From Coprinus comatus (Eukaryota > Basidiomycota > Agaricomycetes > Agaricales > Agaricaceae): a stretch of DNA of 64,000 bases. Below are positions 1 to 10,772 of the stretch, one piece after another. The position numbers and the translations under genes were made by a program. The DNA lies in the NCBI GenBank assembly GCA_034638255.1, contig JAWPGT010000014.1, positions 1-64,000 of the forward strand, written 5' to 3'. Numbering within the stretch: the stretch's first letter is position 1; each line of letters begins with the position of its first letter. The notes under the pieces were generated by a model. The model searched no databases, had not been told where the DNA came from, and saw only the letters and a program-made list of their open reading frames with translations.

Positions 1-31
1 GCCATATCGCGCATATATCCAAGAAATCGAT

Positions 32-1099
32 ATGGATAATGATAATAGTAATACAAGCCAACTCCCTCCAGCCGAACCAACAGAAGATCGTCCTTTGAAG
101 GTATCCGTCTATTCAAGTCAATTTGTGCTTTTGTTCTTGAGCTATACATGATTCGCGGTGAAAATTGAAAGCTGATTTTCAATAATCTCAGGACCTCACG
201 GATTCTATTGAGATTATGAAGGCTCCAGGACAGCTCTATGCAGACTATTCAGGAGGATTTTCCGACGTTTACATCGGGTATTACACCGACGAGAATAAAG
301 GAAAGACTAAAGTAAGTACTACCTCGTTTAATATTACCATGTTTGAGCTTAATACCCAATCATCGGATTTGAAAGGTCGCTATAAAAATACTCAGAGTCA
401 CGAATGATCAATCAAGAATGGCAATAGAGAAGGCTCGTAGGGTGTGTTTGTACAACTTCCTGATAACAGTTCTCACTCATACTCATGATCTACACCGCCA
501 TACATAAAGCCGGTTAGTTATTTTATTAGTTAGATCTTATCAGATTGTATCAAATACTAATAATAATTTGTTTGATCAGACTAACATTTTGATTGACGAT
601 AAGGGAAACCCTCTGTTAGGCGATTTTGGTCGTTCAAAAATTCTTTTGCAGACGGGATTTACGACCGTGAATGCAGCAGGTGTGCGCAGGTACCAAGCAA
701 TTGAGCTCATTCTTCCAGGTCACGTCATTACTAAGTCTCCGGGACCTACAAAGCAGTCAGATGTTTACGCTTTTGGCCTGACATCGTATCAGGTTCGTTC
801 CTTTCCCTTAAAATACATAATAGAGTCTTCACTTCTCATAAACTGACATTCAATAGATTTGGACTGATCTCCAACCTTATTACGAGCATACTACAGACAC
901 AGGAATTATACTATGTCTATTTAAGAACCCGGATGAACGACCCAAATTCCCAGAATCTGGGATGAATGTTAGAGTTGGAACAAAAGAGTTATGGCCGCTG
1001 CTAGAGAAGTGCTGGAAAACAGGCGTCGATGATCGACCCAGTGCGAAAGAGGTTTATGAGTTCCTTTCGATTATATCAGGATTTACTAGTAGTTACTAG
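32..1099 (+). pseudogene. Broken tyrosine-kinase-like (TKL) protein kinase
   Basis: Readable pieces of a stand-alone kinase domain are present: exon 32-100, then 192-311 with a glycine-rich loop (GGFSDVYIG), then 376-441 with the VAIK lysine. From about position 579 comes TNILI plus the DFG segment (LLGDFGRSK), and a last exon at 857-1099 ends in kinase subdomain XI (CWKTGVDDRPS). The stretch that should hold the C-helix glutamate through the catalytic HxD loop is missing. Only a stop-containing remnant ending in IKP survives near 490-512. The activation-segment APE reads AIE. Exon borders match those of the intact kinase gene downstream, so this looks like a duplicate that lost an internal exon. 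A transcribed pseudokinase fragment is a less likely alternative. Confidence 0.7.
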
Positions 1100-2058
1100 T
1101 AAATTGTTCCTAATTAGACCGCACAATATTACCAAGCGCGAGTTGGCCCACCGGTGGCCATTCCAAATGCACCTTGAGATTCAAGAGGATTCAAGGTCTA
1201 CGCCACAGATTTATTTATGGAATCAGATATATAAAAATAGTATTTTCTATTGAAAGCGACGGACAGTCGGTGAGGGAGGAACACAGCAACCATTGACCAA
1301 GGTATTACAAGGTCATGTGATATAATGCCAGGCCTGGTAGGAACGATGGCCAGCAAGTGGTGAGGGCTGCTGCATGCGAAAGGCTTACATATGTTTAGAA
1401 ATCTACAACATTTCTATAATTTGAGCCATACTTTAAGTGTCTTTCTCGCAAAATCATACCTAACTGTAGTGGGTGGTAGAGACAGGGGGGCTATATAGGT
1501 ACTGTGGCGTTGTGGTAAAGCAATTCTCACGCGCTTCTGACCGTTGTTTGTAATTTGTTCACAGATTTGAACATCTCGTACGTAATCTATTGTCATATCC
1601 AGGACCTCGCAGATCACATCACACTTTTGGAACAATAGCACACAGGTAGAAAGTAAAGGAGGATACCGTCCCGGGTCCCCTCAATGTTTACGGTGTTCGG
1701 GATGTCCGACAAACTTCATGTCTATCTCTAAATTTCTACGTGTAATAATGGGCAGGAACACACTAGGGCATAAATAGATAGTTCTGATGTAGAATATGGC
1801 TTGACAAATATCTCCATAAAATGATTTTAGAATATTTTTTTCTTCATGAAAATGAAGCTCAGAGTCTCAGCGGACATCCCGTAGTAGTAAGGATTGGGTT
1901 AGTACCATTTATTCCACTTTTGGACGTCTAAACAATCCGTGTAGGTTAAGGAACATTAAACAATGTATTAGGCTAGTTCCAGGTGTGACAAACACCACAC
2001 TGTGTTCTCTTGGAGACATGCACTTTTTTTCTGACCGCCGTGTGTCATGTCTGTAAAT
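1100..2058. other. Intergenic, no gene seen
   Basis: This AT-rich spacer lies between the two kinase copies. Short open frames are present on both strands, but none has a recognisable domain or a supported splice structure. I see no tRNA or clear repeat. Confidence 0.5.
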
Positions 2059-3325
2059 ATGGATTTAACAGTTACCGCGCAGGTAAATCCCCCGATACAG
2101 TTATATATGCCTTTATAACCCTCACGTTATTGCAATAGGACCTCGCAGGCCAGATCATTAGTCAGGATAGAGAATCTAACCACGGAGGGTTTAGTAACAT
2201 CTACTATGGACTTTTTCAACAAACCACCCAAACCACCCCTGTAGCTGTTAATCCATCTTTTCCTGTCAAACTCTACAACAGCTTACCGCTATTTGTAGGT
2301 CGCTATCAAAGTTCTGCTACTGCCGAAAGCATTTCACGGGCACCAAGAAAGAAAGGAGAAGTTGTTGACGGTGAGTTGTGCCACATTCTCTGTGGCCATA
2401 TGTACTAAAAGTAACATTGTTTTTCAGTATTTAAGAAGGGAATTAACGGTATGGCAGCGACTACAACACGAGAATATCCAAAAGTTTCTTGGGATAGACA
2501 GCAAAAGGGGTTTTTTTGGTATTCCCGCACTCATTTCACCCTGGTGCAAAAATGGTACCATCATGCAATATCTTAAAAAGAACACTCCATCGTTGATAAG
2601 TTCGTTATCCAACCGCTTTTCCTTGGTGAGTCTGTTCACAATCGTGACGTTCTTTGAGGTACCAAACGGTTTGTGACGTTGTGATAGATGTTAGGAATTA
2701 TTAAGGGACTTGAATACCTCCATAACAACAATGTTATACACGGGGACGTGAAACCAGTGCGCTCACTCTCAGCTTCAAGGTTCTAGTATTATGCAACTTA
2801 CACGAAGATTTCCTGTTGCAGTCAAACATCCTCATTTCCGACAGTGGGAACGCTCTATTATCGGACTTTGGTTGTTCAAGAATAATTGACTTGAAGGGAT
2901 TTACAACAAACAGTTCGTTCTTTTCTGAACGGTATGCTGCACCAGAGATGTTGCAGGTCCCAGATGCAAGACCAACATTGGGATCCGACGTGTATGGTTT
3001 TGCTTCAACTTGCTTTGAGGTTCGTATATAACTAGTACTATATGCACGGGATCGAGGGCTGATGCGAACTTTTTCAAAGGTATGGAGTAATCAACAACCA
3101 TATGACGATAAACGTGGTGGAAAGTTCAGAAATTATATCTACACAACACCAAATCCAAAACCATCGAAGCCTGTACCAATATTATCAGGAGAGGAGTTTT
3201 TATGGCCTTTCATGGAGGAGTGTTGGAAAGCAAATCCCGAAGAACGACCATCTTCACAGATGCTTCGGCGCAGATTTGACTCGGAAATAGTCATGATGAT
3301 GGCTCCGTATGACTCGGTCGAATAA
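2059..3325 (+). CDS. TKL-type serine/threonine/tyrosine protein kinase, apparently intact
   Basis: Seven exons close in one frame: 2059-2082, 2139-2240, 2299-2370, 2428-2625, 2688-2756, 2822-3019 and 3080-3325, giving 302 residues. The protein is essentially only a kinase domain. It has a glycine-rich loop (GGFSNIYYG), VAIK lysine, C-helix glutamate (RREL), hinge region (ISPWCKNGT), catalytic loop HGDVKPSN with the proton-acceptor Asp and Asn, DFG, APE, and a subdomain XI Arg in a CWKANPEERPSS context. All catalytic residues are present, so it should be active; HGD replaces the usual HRD. Such small TKL kinases are strongly expanded in mushroom genomes. Substrate and role cannot be told from sequence. 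It lies downstream of a broken paralogue in the same orientation. Confidence 0.85.
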
Positions 3326-3824
3326 ATCTTTATAAGGGGAGTGGGGCAGAACAAACGGCGGTATCGAATCAAAAGGAGGGAAACGCAGATCACGCACACG
3401 AATTTTCCAGAACATCTACTCAATACTCGAGATGAAACACAATCAGAGCCACTGCACCCACTGTGTCTAAAATCACTCGAAAGACTTTTTAGTCGCTTCT
3501 GTCAGATCGGGTAAATTTGTGGGATGAAGATTGACTTTGTAGTCGGATAATACACAATAGACGAAGAAGAAAGAGAAACTAACACAGGAATACACAAAGC
3601 TTAATTTTATTTAGAAGTTGGCATGAACGCGAATGGGAAAAATTCAAGATTTAATATTTAATAAAGTTATCCATATTCGGAGTTATACATATGAGATACG
3701 GAATCCATACGTAATAGCACATTGGTTTGCATTACTATTTACTCAGTCTCACCATCCTCTGACCCTTCAGCAGAACTCACACCCTTCCACTTTACAGCCA
3801 TTCCAAAATCAACCACCACTAAAA
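3326..3824. other. Intergenic between convergent genes
   Basis: This spacer separates the kinase stop codon from the 3' end of the minus-strand membrane-protein gene. No coding sequence or RNA gene is recognised; it probably holds two 3' UTRs. Confidence 0.5.
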
Positions 3825-6184
3825 TCAAACCAACAACTTTAGTATCCCGGTGAGATAAAATGCATAAGAAAGAGACAGCGTGTGTGAAAATATTCTATGA
3901 GAGAATGGATGGCGAGCTGCGAAAGGAGAGGGAGAAGGGGCTGGTTGGGGGATTCTGGGTGTTAGGAAGTAGGTGTCCTTTGGTGGGAATACATGTGCGA
4001 AAATTAATAGAATGAGAAAAGCCTATGATTTCAATTAAATCATTTCGAATGACAAATAGAGTCAGGACGGAGAAGAAACTTACAGTCAATTTGACTTTTT
4101 TGGACTCGGATCTTTCGCTTGCCCTCTCTCGGTGTGTTGGTTTAGCACAGTATACTTTAGGAAACCATTTCTTCTCCGACCAATCGATTTCAATACGAAG
4201 GATAGCCTTCAGTATAAGTAACGGTTCAAGTAAGTCGGCAAAGAAGAATAGTGGTATCCTCGATATCCAGCTATCATTTTCATATTTGGGGTCGAAGAAT
4301 GTTTTCAACAGGGTTTCGAAGTTTATCATAAGCATGTGAGTGGCCATAAAAGCACTGCCAAGACGTGATATGAAGACGGTGCTCGTTCGACTGTACCAAT
4401 AGTGAATCACCAGTGCGATCTGAAGGAGACTGATGATGAAGCTGAACGTGGAATAAGTGTAATTGTCTTAGTTCCCAGAGACGGAAAGGAACAAAGGAGG
4501 TTTCCTTACTTAATTATGTCGAGTAGCCTTGAACGTCTGGGGTGAATGCCTGGGTCAATTCTGTGACCTGCCGTCCCAACTGTCGACCGAGTGATTAGAA
4601 GAAAAAACACCAAGAAGGAAACAAATGTGCACGTACGCGTTCGGTCATGCTCCCATTGTATTATCTCCAATTCGTTCTGTGGTGCAGTCATATTGTAGGT
4701 CGTGGGTAGAGTAGCAGACATCATCTGCATGAAGAATGCTCTGTTTTGTTTTCGGCCCGAGTATGAAATTTTCCAAGTAACTTGGACAGACTCAGGCTCC
4801 CCTGTAGGATCCATCATAAGCATTGGAGGTAAGATACCCTTTTAATATGGATGCATTTACCTGGTGCCAACTCCACATCTCCAGACTCTCGGTCAAGAGG
4901 TATAGAAACAAGATCCTACACAGAAATATGGTTATTAGTGAGACAAATATCATATACTAGCTATATAGGGACATACTTTGGGTCCGGAAGTACGTCGTAC
5001 AGCGTCCATAAAAGGTGCATACGCCCACTCTGTCCTTGATCCTTTTGTCTCATCAGGAACTTGAACTTGAATTCTTGTCTCGAACACTCCTCGATGGAAA
5101 TACTGCCTATGACAATCATACCAACTAGCATTACTTTTGTTTGGATTGGATTTCCGGAAGGGGTTTCTGCACTATAAAAACAAGTAAGAAAAATGAGCAC
5201 AAAAGAAGCAGAAAAGGAAAATCATACATCTCTTTCGAAAAGCTCCTTCTGAGCCTTGGTATACGCAGAACGTTTAAATGGGTGTGTTTCGTCTACAATC
5301 TGGATTTGTGACCTATTGGAGATACAGGAAATTGTCAGCATCTAACCAGACTTCACAGCTAAAAGCGATGTGCACACCGTGTGATGATATATGGATGATA
5401 TTCTGTAACCGGGTTTCCTTCCGTAAATTCTAACCAGAAGTCATTTCTTCGACGGTTTGATTCTGACTCTTCCTTATCAGCTTCTTCTTCAATATCCAAG
5501 TCGATAGTTTCGGCCACGGCATCAGATTGAGTGGTTGAAGGTTGATTGTCTTTGGGAGACTGTGTTTTCGGCTTCTTAGAGCCTGTGTTATGAAATTCTA
5601 TTAGTGGTATGGTGAACCCAAAGCTATCAAGGATTCGGTCTTCAAGGTCTGGCTCTTCGTTCCTGTTGTGAACGTTTTATAAGTAATTGGTCTCATGTTT
5701 AAAGGGGAGATAATACCATTTCCGCATGGTGGGATACTTGAGGTTTTCTGGTTTCCATGATACAAACTTCTTTGCATGATCCAATGGTGAGGGTTTTGGG
5801 AAAGTGACAACGAACGACGCTCGTAAGTCATAGTTCGATAGGTTTTCCTGTTTGCTATGAATTTATAGTCAGTCAGTAATCATTGCGGTAATGAAACGAA
5901 CTATTTGCTTACAAATGTTTGGTAGGAACATCGAACGTCACTTCGCCCAACACATTCTTGCTTTTCAAATTGACGCCTTCAAACACTGTTTTTTCAACCA
6001 ATCTCCTCTCGTTCAATTCTTCACCATCCACATATATCACCCCATCCGCGTCGACATCTTTTGTTCGCATCCATACGGAAGCTACAATGTTGAACGGTGT
6101 ATCTTCTTTGATAAGCGGTCGAACCACCCGGGACCAATCTTCGATAGTTTTGACACCATTTTTATGTTCCGCAATATGATACAT
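3825..6184 (-). CDS. Uncharacterised multi-span membrane protein, start uncertain
   Basis: At least eight exons join in frame on the minus strand. The N-terminal half is soluble-looking: it has a VVRPLIKEDTPFNIVASVW segment, a segment reading DSFGFTIPLIEFH, and an acidic stretch near 5,500. It is followed by an extracytoplasmic-looking region (about 4,980-5,170). The C-terminal half has about four to five hydrophobic segments, including one near IISLLQIALVIHYWY and one reading IPLFFFADLLEPLLILKAIL, and ends with LTGILKLLV and a stop at 3825-3827. I do not recognise a named family. The pattern resembles conserved fungal membrane proteins of unknown function, and resemblance to CLPTM1-type proteins was considered but not established. 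The ATG at 6182-6184 is the first good start, but sequence just upstream belongs to a truncated Ca2+-ATPase, so the true N-terminus may be missing. Confidence 0.6.
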
Positions 6185-6197
6185 CTTGCGGTGTGGA

Positions 6198-7211
6198 TTA
6201 CTTATTCCGTACCAGATCCCACTCAGGAAGTTGTGCACCTGGTTCACGGTCAGTACCGAAATCTTGGAAGAGACCCAAAGCCAGAGAAATTGCGGCCGCA
6301 ATGGAAAGCAGAATCTAAGAAGACATGAAGCAGACCGTACAGAACCGATAAAAAAAAGTACAAACCAAAACTTTGTCCTTCATTGCAATCCACATTAGTT
6401 GTAGCAAGGTTTTGCTAGGCCGTTGAGGCAGGAGATTACGCCCATATACACGGCGTCGGTCATCGAAAGTAGCAGCAAATGGCGTATCGGCCGCTGAATG
6501 GAGAACTGCTTTGGCGCCGACAGGCTCTTTTGTGACCGAAGCGCCCTGTGATTGTCGTGTCCCCGACCTGGAGAGTCGCTGGGACTTAAGACCGTGCTCG
6601 GCACTGGTACCGAGACCACGTAGCAAACCGTTGACTCCGTCAAAACTGATGAGAGTGTCGATGTCCTTAGGATCAAGCAAATGTGCAAGTTGATATGGTT
6701 TGAACGGGAAGGGAGTAGGATCACAACCTTCGTCCTGGAGAAGCTCGATTTGATGTGCTGTCTTGCCTTCATGCTCGTTGTCGTCAGACCCTTTGTTTTT
6801 TCTTGTCCTTGCTATTGTCGCTGTTCTTTGAGATAGTTGAAGGCGCGTGAGGATCGACATTTGTCAGGGAGGTCGCGTTAGATATCACCTTTGACAAATC
6901 TCCAATCTCCGTGTCTGCATTTGTGAGAGAGCTATTGATGGTCGTGGTGCTGGTTGCTTGCGGTGTCTATGTGCGTCAGAAGGGCTGAGCATTCCAGCGT
7001 CTGGCTGGTTGTCACGCAAAGCGACTGATGTCTTGAAGTTATGGTCGTTGGTAGAAATAGTTGGGGAAGGAGGGTAGGTGGAAGAGGAATAATCGGAGAC
7101 TGCGGGAGAAGGGGGGCATTCTATAGTAATGGGAAGGGGGCTGTGCGGGTGGTTAGGTGACGCAGAGGAATCCTCGACATTAATGGACGGAATAGTGGGA
7201 CCTTCACCCAT
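6198..7211 (-). pseudogene. pmc1: Truncated, frameshifted vacuolar Ca2+-ATPase (PMC1-type) 5' part
   Basis: The minus strand encodes the typical fungal PMC1 amino terminus. It has a Ser/Pro-rich leader with SVALRDNQPDAG, then TNADTEIGDLSKVISN, then PFPFKPYQLAHLLDPKD and GVNGLLRGLGT, then DDRRRVYGRNLLP and LLQLMWIAMKDKVL. After a short intron the first membrane segment follows (ILLSIAAAISLALGLFQDFG). Homology stops near WDLV at about 6,215. All ion-binding helices, the DKTGT phosphorylation domain and the C-terminus are absent, so roughly three quarters of the usual ~1,200-1,400 residues are lost. The reading frame changes near 6,958 and again in an A-run near 6,797. This is a relic, not a working pump. 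An assembly join is an alternative explanation for the abrupt end. Confidence 0.75.
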
Positions 7212-8430
7212 AGAAGCTCAGCGTGGGGGTAAGTTGGACTACAGGCTTCGGTCAGGCAGTAGCCAACTTAAAAACAATTCCAAGCAACACAGCCTCGACA
7301 ACATTTTCCCACATTCCCTGCAACCCTGTCTTCCCGTATCTCCGATGCCCTTGACACAAACACTGCTTGCACATTCAGTATTCTCCCGATCTCCCTTTGC
7401 ACTCACTACGTCTCCAAAAAATGCACACACACAGAGGTACTTCGAGAGTAGAGTATTTATGATTACATAAGTAAACCACTACCAACGTTCGTCCATGCTC
7501 TTGGTCCCAGGAAGGCATTTGTGACCATATGCAGATTGAGGCCAAGGCTTTTTTCACAAAACTTCAACTGACATTTTTCTAGATCTTCTGTTGGCGACCC
7601 GTTTCGGTAATGTGCCACTGACAAACCGAACGAACCAGCGCTTATGGCATGATGAATGATTGAGTTGAACATCATGCGAACTTGCGTTATGATGTAATTA
7701 GCGATCACAAACACTCACTCCCACTCGTCATGGAACTAAGTTGGAGTAATCCACCATTGGTCTCACCACACTGAACTCACATTCAAGTCGTGGAACTGCC
7801 TGCACATGACTGACCCTAGCAATGGCAATTTTCTACACCCGCCTCCCGAGCACTGCCTGTCGTAAAATAATGACAAATTACTAGTCAAGGCACTGCATAC
7901 GCACACCACCTACCTGCATTTTACAGCCGGGCATAGGAATGTCCCCGAGCTTAGCTTCATGAGTAAGTAAATCCCAGACTTTCTCTCCTCGGTCCATGTA
8001 CTGTCATAACCATATAAAGTATGTTGAGCTATTAAGGCACACAACAGTTATTTTGTTTTTATCAGATAATCAGTTTGACAGCATCTCGTTCGTTTATAAC
8101 ATTACGATCGGTCTCCTTGGCAATTTTTACGACTCTATCGAACGTGCATGGTATATTCTATGTACAACAGGGGCACCTCATGGTTCCGCGGTAAAACAAA
8201 AAAGGAAATTATCACTTTCTTTGGGAAAACAAGCATGCGACGTGTGGGAAAACCTTCGATATTGCTTGCTTTTGTCTAGGATCCTATGTCTATTATGTTG
8301 CGCTTTGAATTACAATACTAACAGAAGAAAACAAGATTGAAGCGGGTTGAACTACACCTGGAAAACAGTGTTTATGAATGTACAATACCCTTCAACACAA
8401 AAAGAATCAACCTGCAGGAGAAATTTAAAA
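7212..8430. other. Intergenic, no gene seen
   Basis: No conserved coding segment is recognised on either strand. The first few hundred bases presumably contain the old promoter of the PMC1 relic. Confidence 0.45.
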
Positions 8431-8523
8431 CGACGAACCTGGGACTCGAACCCAGAAATCTCCAGCTAGTGCGGAATAATGCCACACCGGAAACTGGCGC
8501 GTTAACCATTACGCCAGTCCGCC
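8431..8523 (-). tRNA. tRNA-Arg (anticodon CCG) with a 19-base intron
   Basis: Read on the minus strand, the acceptor arms GGCGGAC and GTTCGTC pair over seven positions with two G-U wobbles, followed by discriminator G. The D arm is closed by GCG/CGC, and the anticodon stem CCAGT pairs with GCTGG. The T arm has CTGGG/CCCAG around TTCGAGT. Internal promoter boxes A (TGGCGTAATGG) and B (GGTTCGAGTCC) are intact. The 26-base anticodon region resolves to a 7-base loop TT-CCG-G-A if a 19-base intron sits one base 3' of the anticodon, the canonical position. A TTTT run follows just downstream as the Pol III terminator. The mature length would be 74 bases before CCA addition. Confidence 0.9.
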
Positions 8524-10772
8524 ATTTAACTGAACGTTGATACTGAATTACATATCTTCTCTTGTTCAATCTCTGAAAAAAGTCAAGAGAGATTACTATA
8601 TTTAGACCTGCACCCTTCAGTAGGATTTCTATTTGAGGCTAATGAACAGCCTTGAGAGATTGTTGGGTACATTTATAGCTTTTTTTGTTCTTTCCTTTGC
8701 AATTAACACAAAGCCGCTGTTCCCGTAACAACAACGCGGGCAGCTGGAAAGTTTATGGTAAGCATCAATCAACTTGTTATATTAGGTCAACAAATAATTT
8801 TCGAAGGTGTGAGCTACTTCAATTATCTCGCTTCTACATTATCTATGTACTCTGAAACAACCAAGTATGTACAGCTTAAGCCGGTATAATTGCTGATGCA
8901 GTGACAGGCCTCCATACTACTAATGTGATGTTGCAACCTATATTACACATATATATACATATTAAAAATACATCAATATTAACAACTATTCCTGTTACTA
9001 CTTTTCAACCTTCTGATCGCAGTAGTCATATAACATATAACAGCACAATGAATGGGGCAATAACCTGTTGATACACTACCAAGACATCGTACCACTAGGA
9101 GCCGTGCTATCAGCTTTTAGGTGTTGAGATGCAGATGCACTGCCTCGTCTTGACATCTTGGCTACTCTTGACTGGTGATTTGGTTTCTTGTCGCAATTTA
9201 ACGATAATAAAATCAGCGATGTATCCAACCCGATACTGGCCTCTGATAATTGTACGCCATTGACTACGAGTGTGGTGTGTGTTAATATAATGACACACAA
9301 GCCCCATTGACGATTCCATTTTTTAACTGTTTCCAGTTAAATATACTTAGCCCTCCACTGGTTATACATTGATGACTCGTTCCTGACATCATTATGACCT
9401 TGGGTCGTGTATTAATTCACGCACCTCAGCTTTTGGAAAATTAAGACGTACAACCTCACCGCAGTATGAGCTCCAAGCCGAACAATAATAAAAAAACTTA
9501 TAGTTGAACACTCTCCATACTCGAACCGATTGCCGGAACTACGTCGCATTATTAGTAGTACCCTCGTAGAAATGGCCCTGCCGGAGACCTGAAATTGAGC
9601 CAGCTCATAAAACCCAACTCCAAAGGTCCACAAGAAATCCACGATCCTTTTTACGCGTCTCCTACCTCAGGCTTTCATGAGCATGTCCTAAAAAAAAGTA
9701 TGAGTGATTAACGCTGGCGAGTGTTTGGATTAGGATGATAAGCCACACTAGAACAGTAATATCAAAAGACCTCTACACCTTTTGACGTGACATGATCACA
9801 TAAAAAAAATTCTCTATACCACAGAAGAATTCATCTTATTGGCCAAGTCGAAGACATCGAAGAAGAAGTTAGGGAAATGGTGGAGCAATAACTATAACTC
9901 CAAATATCCAAGATTTTATTACAACATCCAAATCAAAACATTTGGCTGTTAACGTTCCACGTTCATTCCGCATGGTTATACATCCTTTCCACATGTTTTA
10001 AATGAGGTAAGTTGTTAAGTTAAGCTATTTATTGTTACCCTATACGAACATGACCGGTTGGCGGCAGAAGCGAGTTAGATTTATAGTTTAAAGCTAGATC
10101 CCATTAAAACATGCACTGAAGAGTCCGATGAGACTCATCTTACATCTGCGCTCAAATTTATGTAAAACTCACCAGGTCTCAAAACCTGCTCAAAAATGAC
10201 ACGCCTCTCTAAGAATACCTCATGCTTTGCCTCGCGTATCAAAGGGTATTTCCGGCGTGTTCAATAGGATAGAAGACTTCTTAAGGCTATGCAGACTGTC
10301 AAATATTTGACATACAACCCAGAATCTTACTATTCTGGTCAGAGATTGGGAGTTGTATTATGTATGACTCATAAGCGTCCTCGACTCCTCATGGAAGACT
10401 ATACACGTTCATGAGCCAGGCTAGGGAACCACCATGTAGGCTGTGTTACTTGTGATAGAAGTCTGATTAGCGCCAAGAATTATAATCAGTTTGGGTGTGG
10501 CTCATCGGATTAGAGACCGACCTTACTTAAAATGGATTATAACGCGTGTTACGTTGTAAGTATATCCAAGAAATAATAACATCAACAGCCGGCAGGAAGT
10601 AAGTACTTATAACTTAAGAGGATAACAGAGAGATATGAAAAATCCAAGGAATAAAGTACTATCAAAAAGTACATTTAACATATCTATGATTTAGGATCAA
10701 CGAAACATTGTATCCTTGGTAGGAAAGCACTCAATTACATCTAAAGAAGGAATGGACAAGAAGGAGACGGGT
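8524..10772. other. Gene-poor 2.2 kb spacer
   Basis: This stretch is AT-rich with many stops in all frames. A few 60-75 codon frames exist around 9.1-9.6 kb without recognisable domains. No transposon termini, rRNA or second tRNA was found. Confidence 0.45.

Noticed and set aside
537..545. Exact iron-type GATA 9-mer in the kinase pseudogene
   Set aside because: It sits in an intron of an unrelated broken gene; kept only as evidence that the motif arises by chance here.
4025..4339. 104-codon plus-strand open frame
   Set aside because: It is antisense to the hydrophobic C-terminal half of the membrane-protein gene, whose exons are supported by splicing.
6185..6301. Extension of the membrane protein upstream to an ATG at 6301
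   Set aside because: In another frame this stretch encodes the PMC1 first membrane segment after a proper splice acceptor, so the extension is a shadow frame.
10116..10136. Hammerhead-ribozyme-like CTGAAGA followed by the hairpin GAGTC-CGATGA-GACTC
   Set aside because: The required GAAA after stem II is absent and no stems I or III can be drawn, so it is only a short hairpin.
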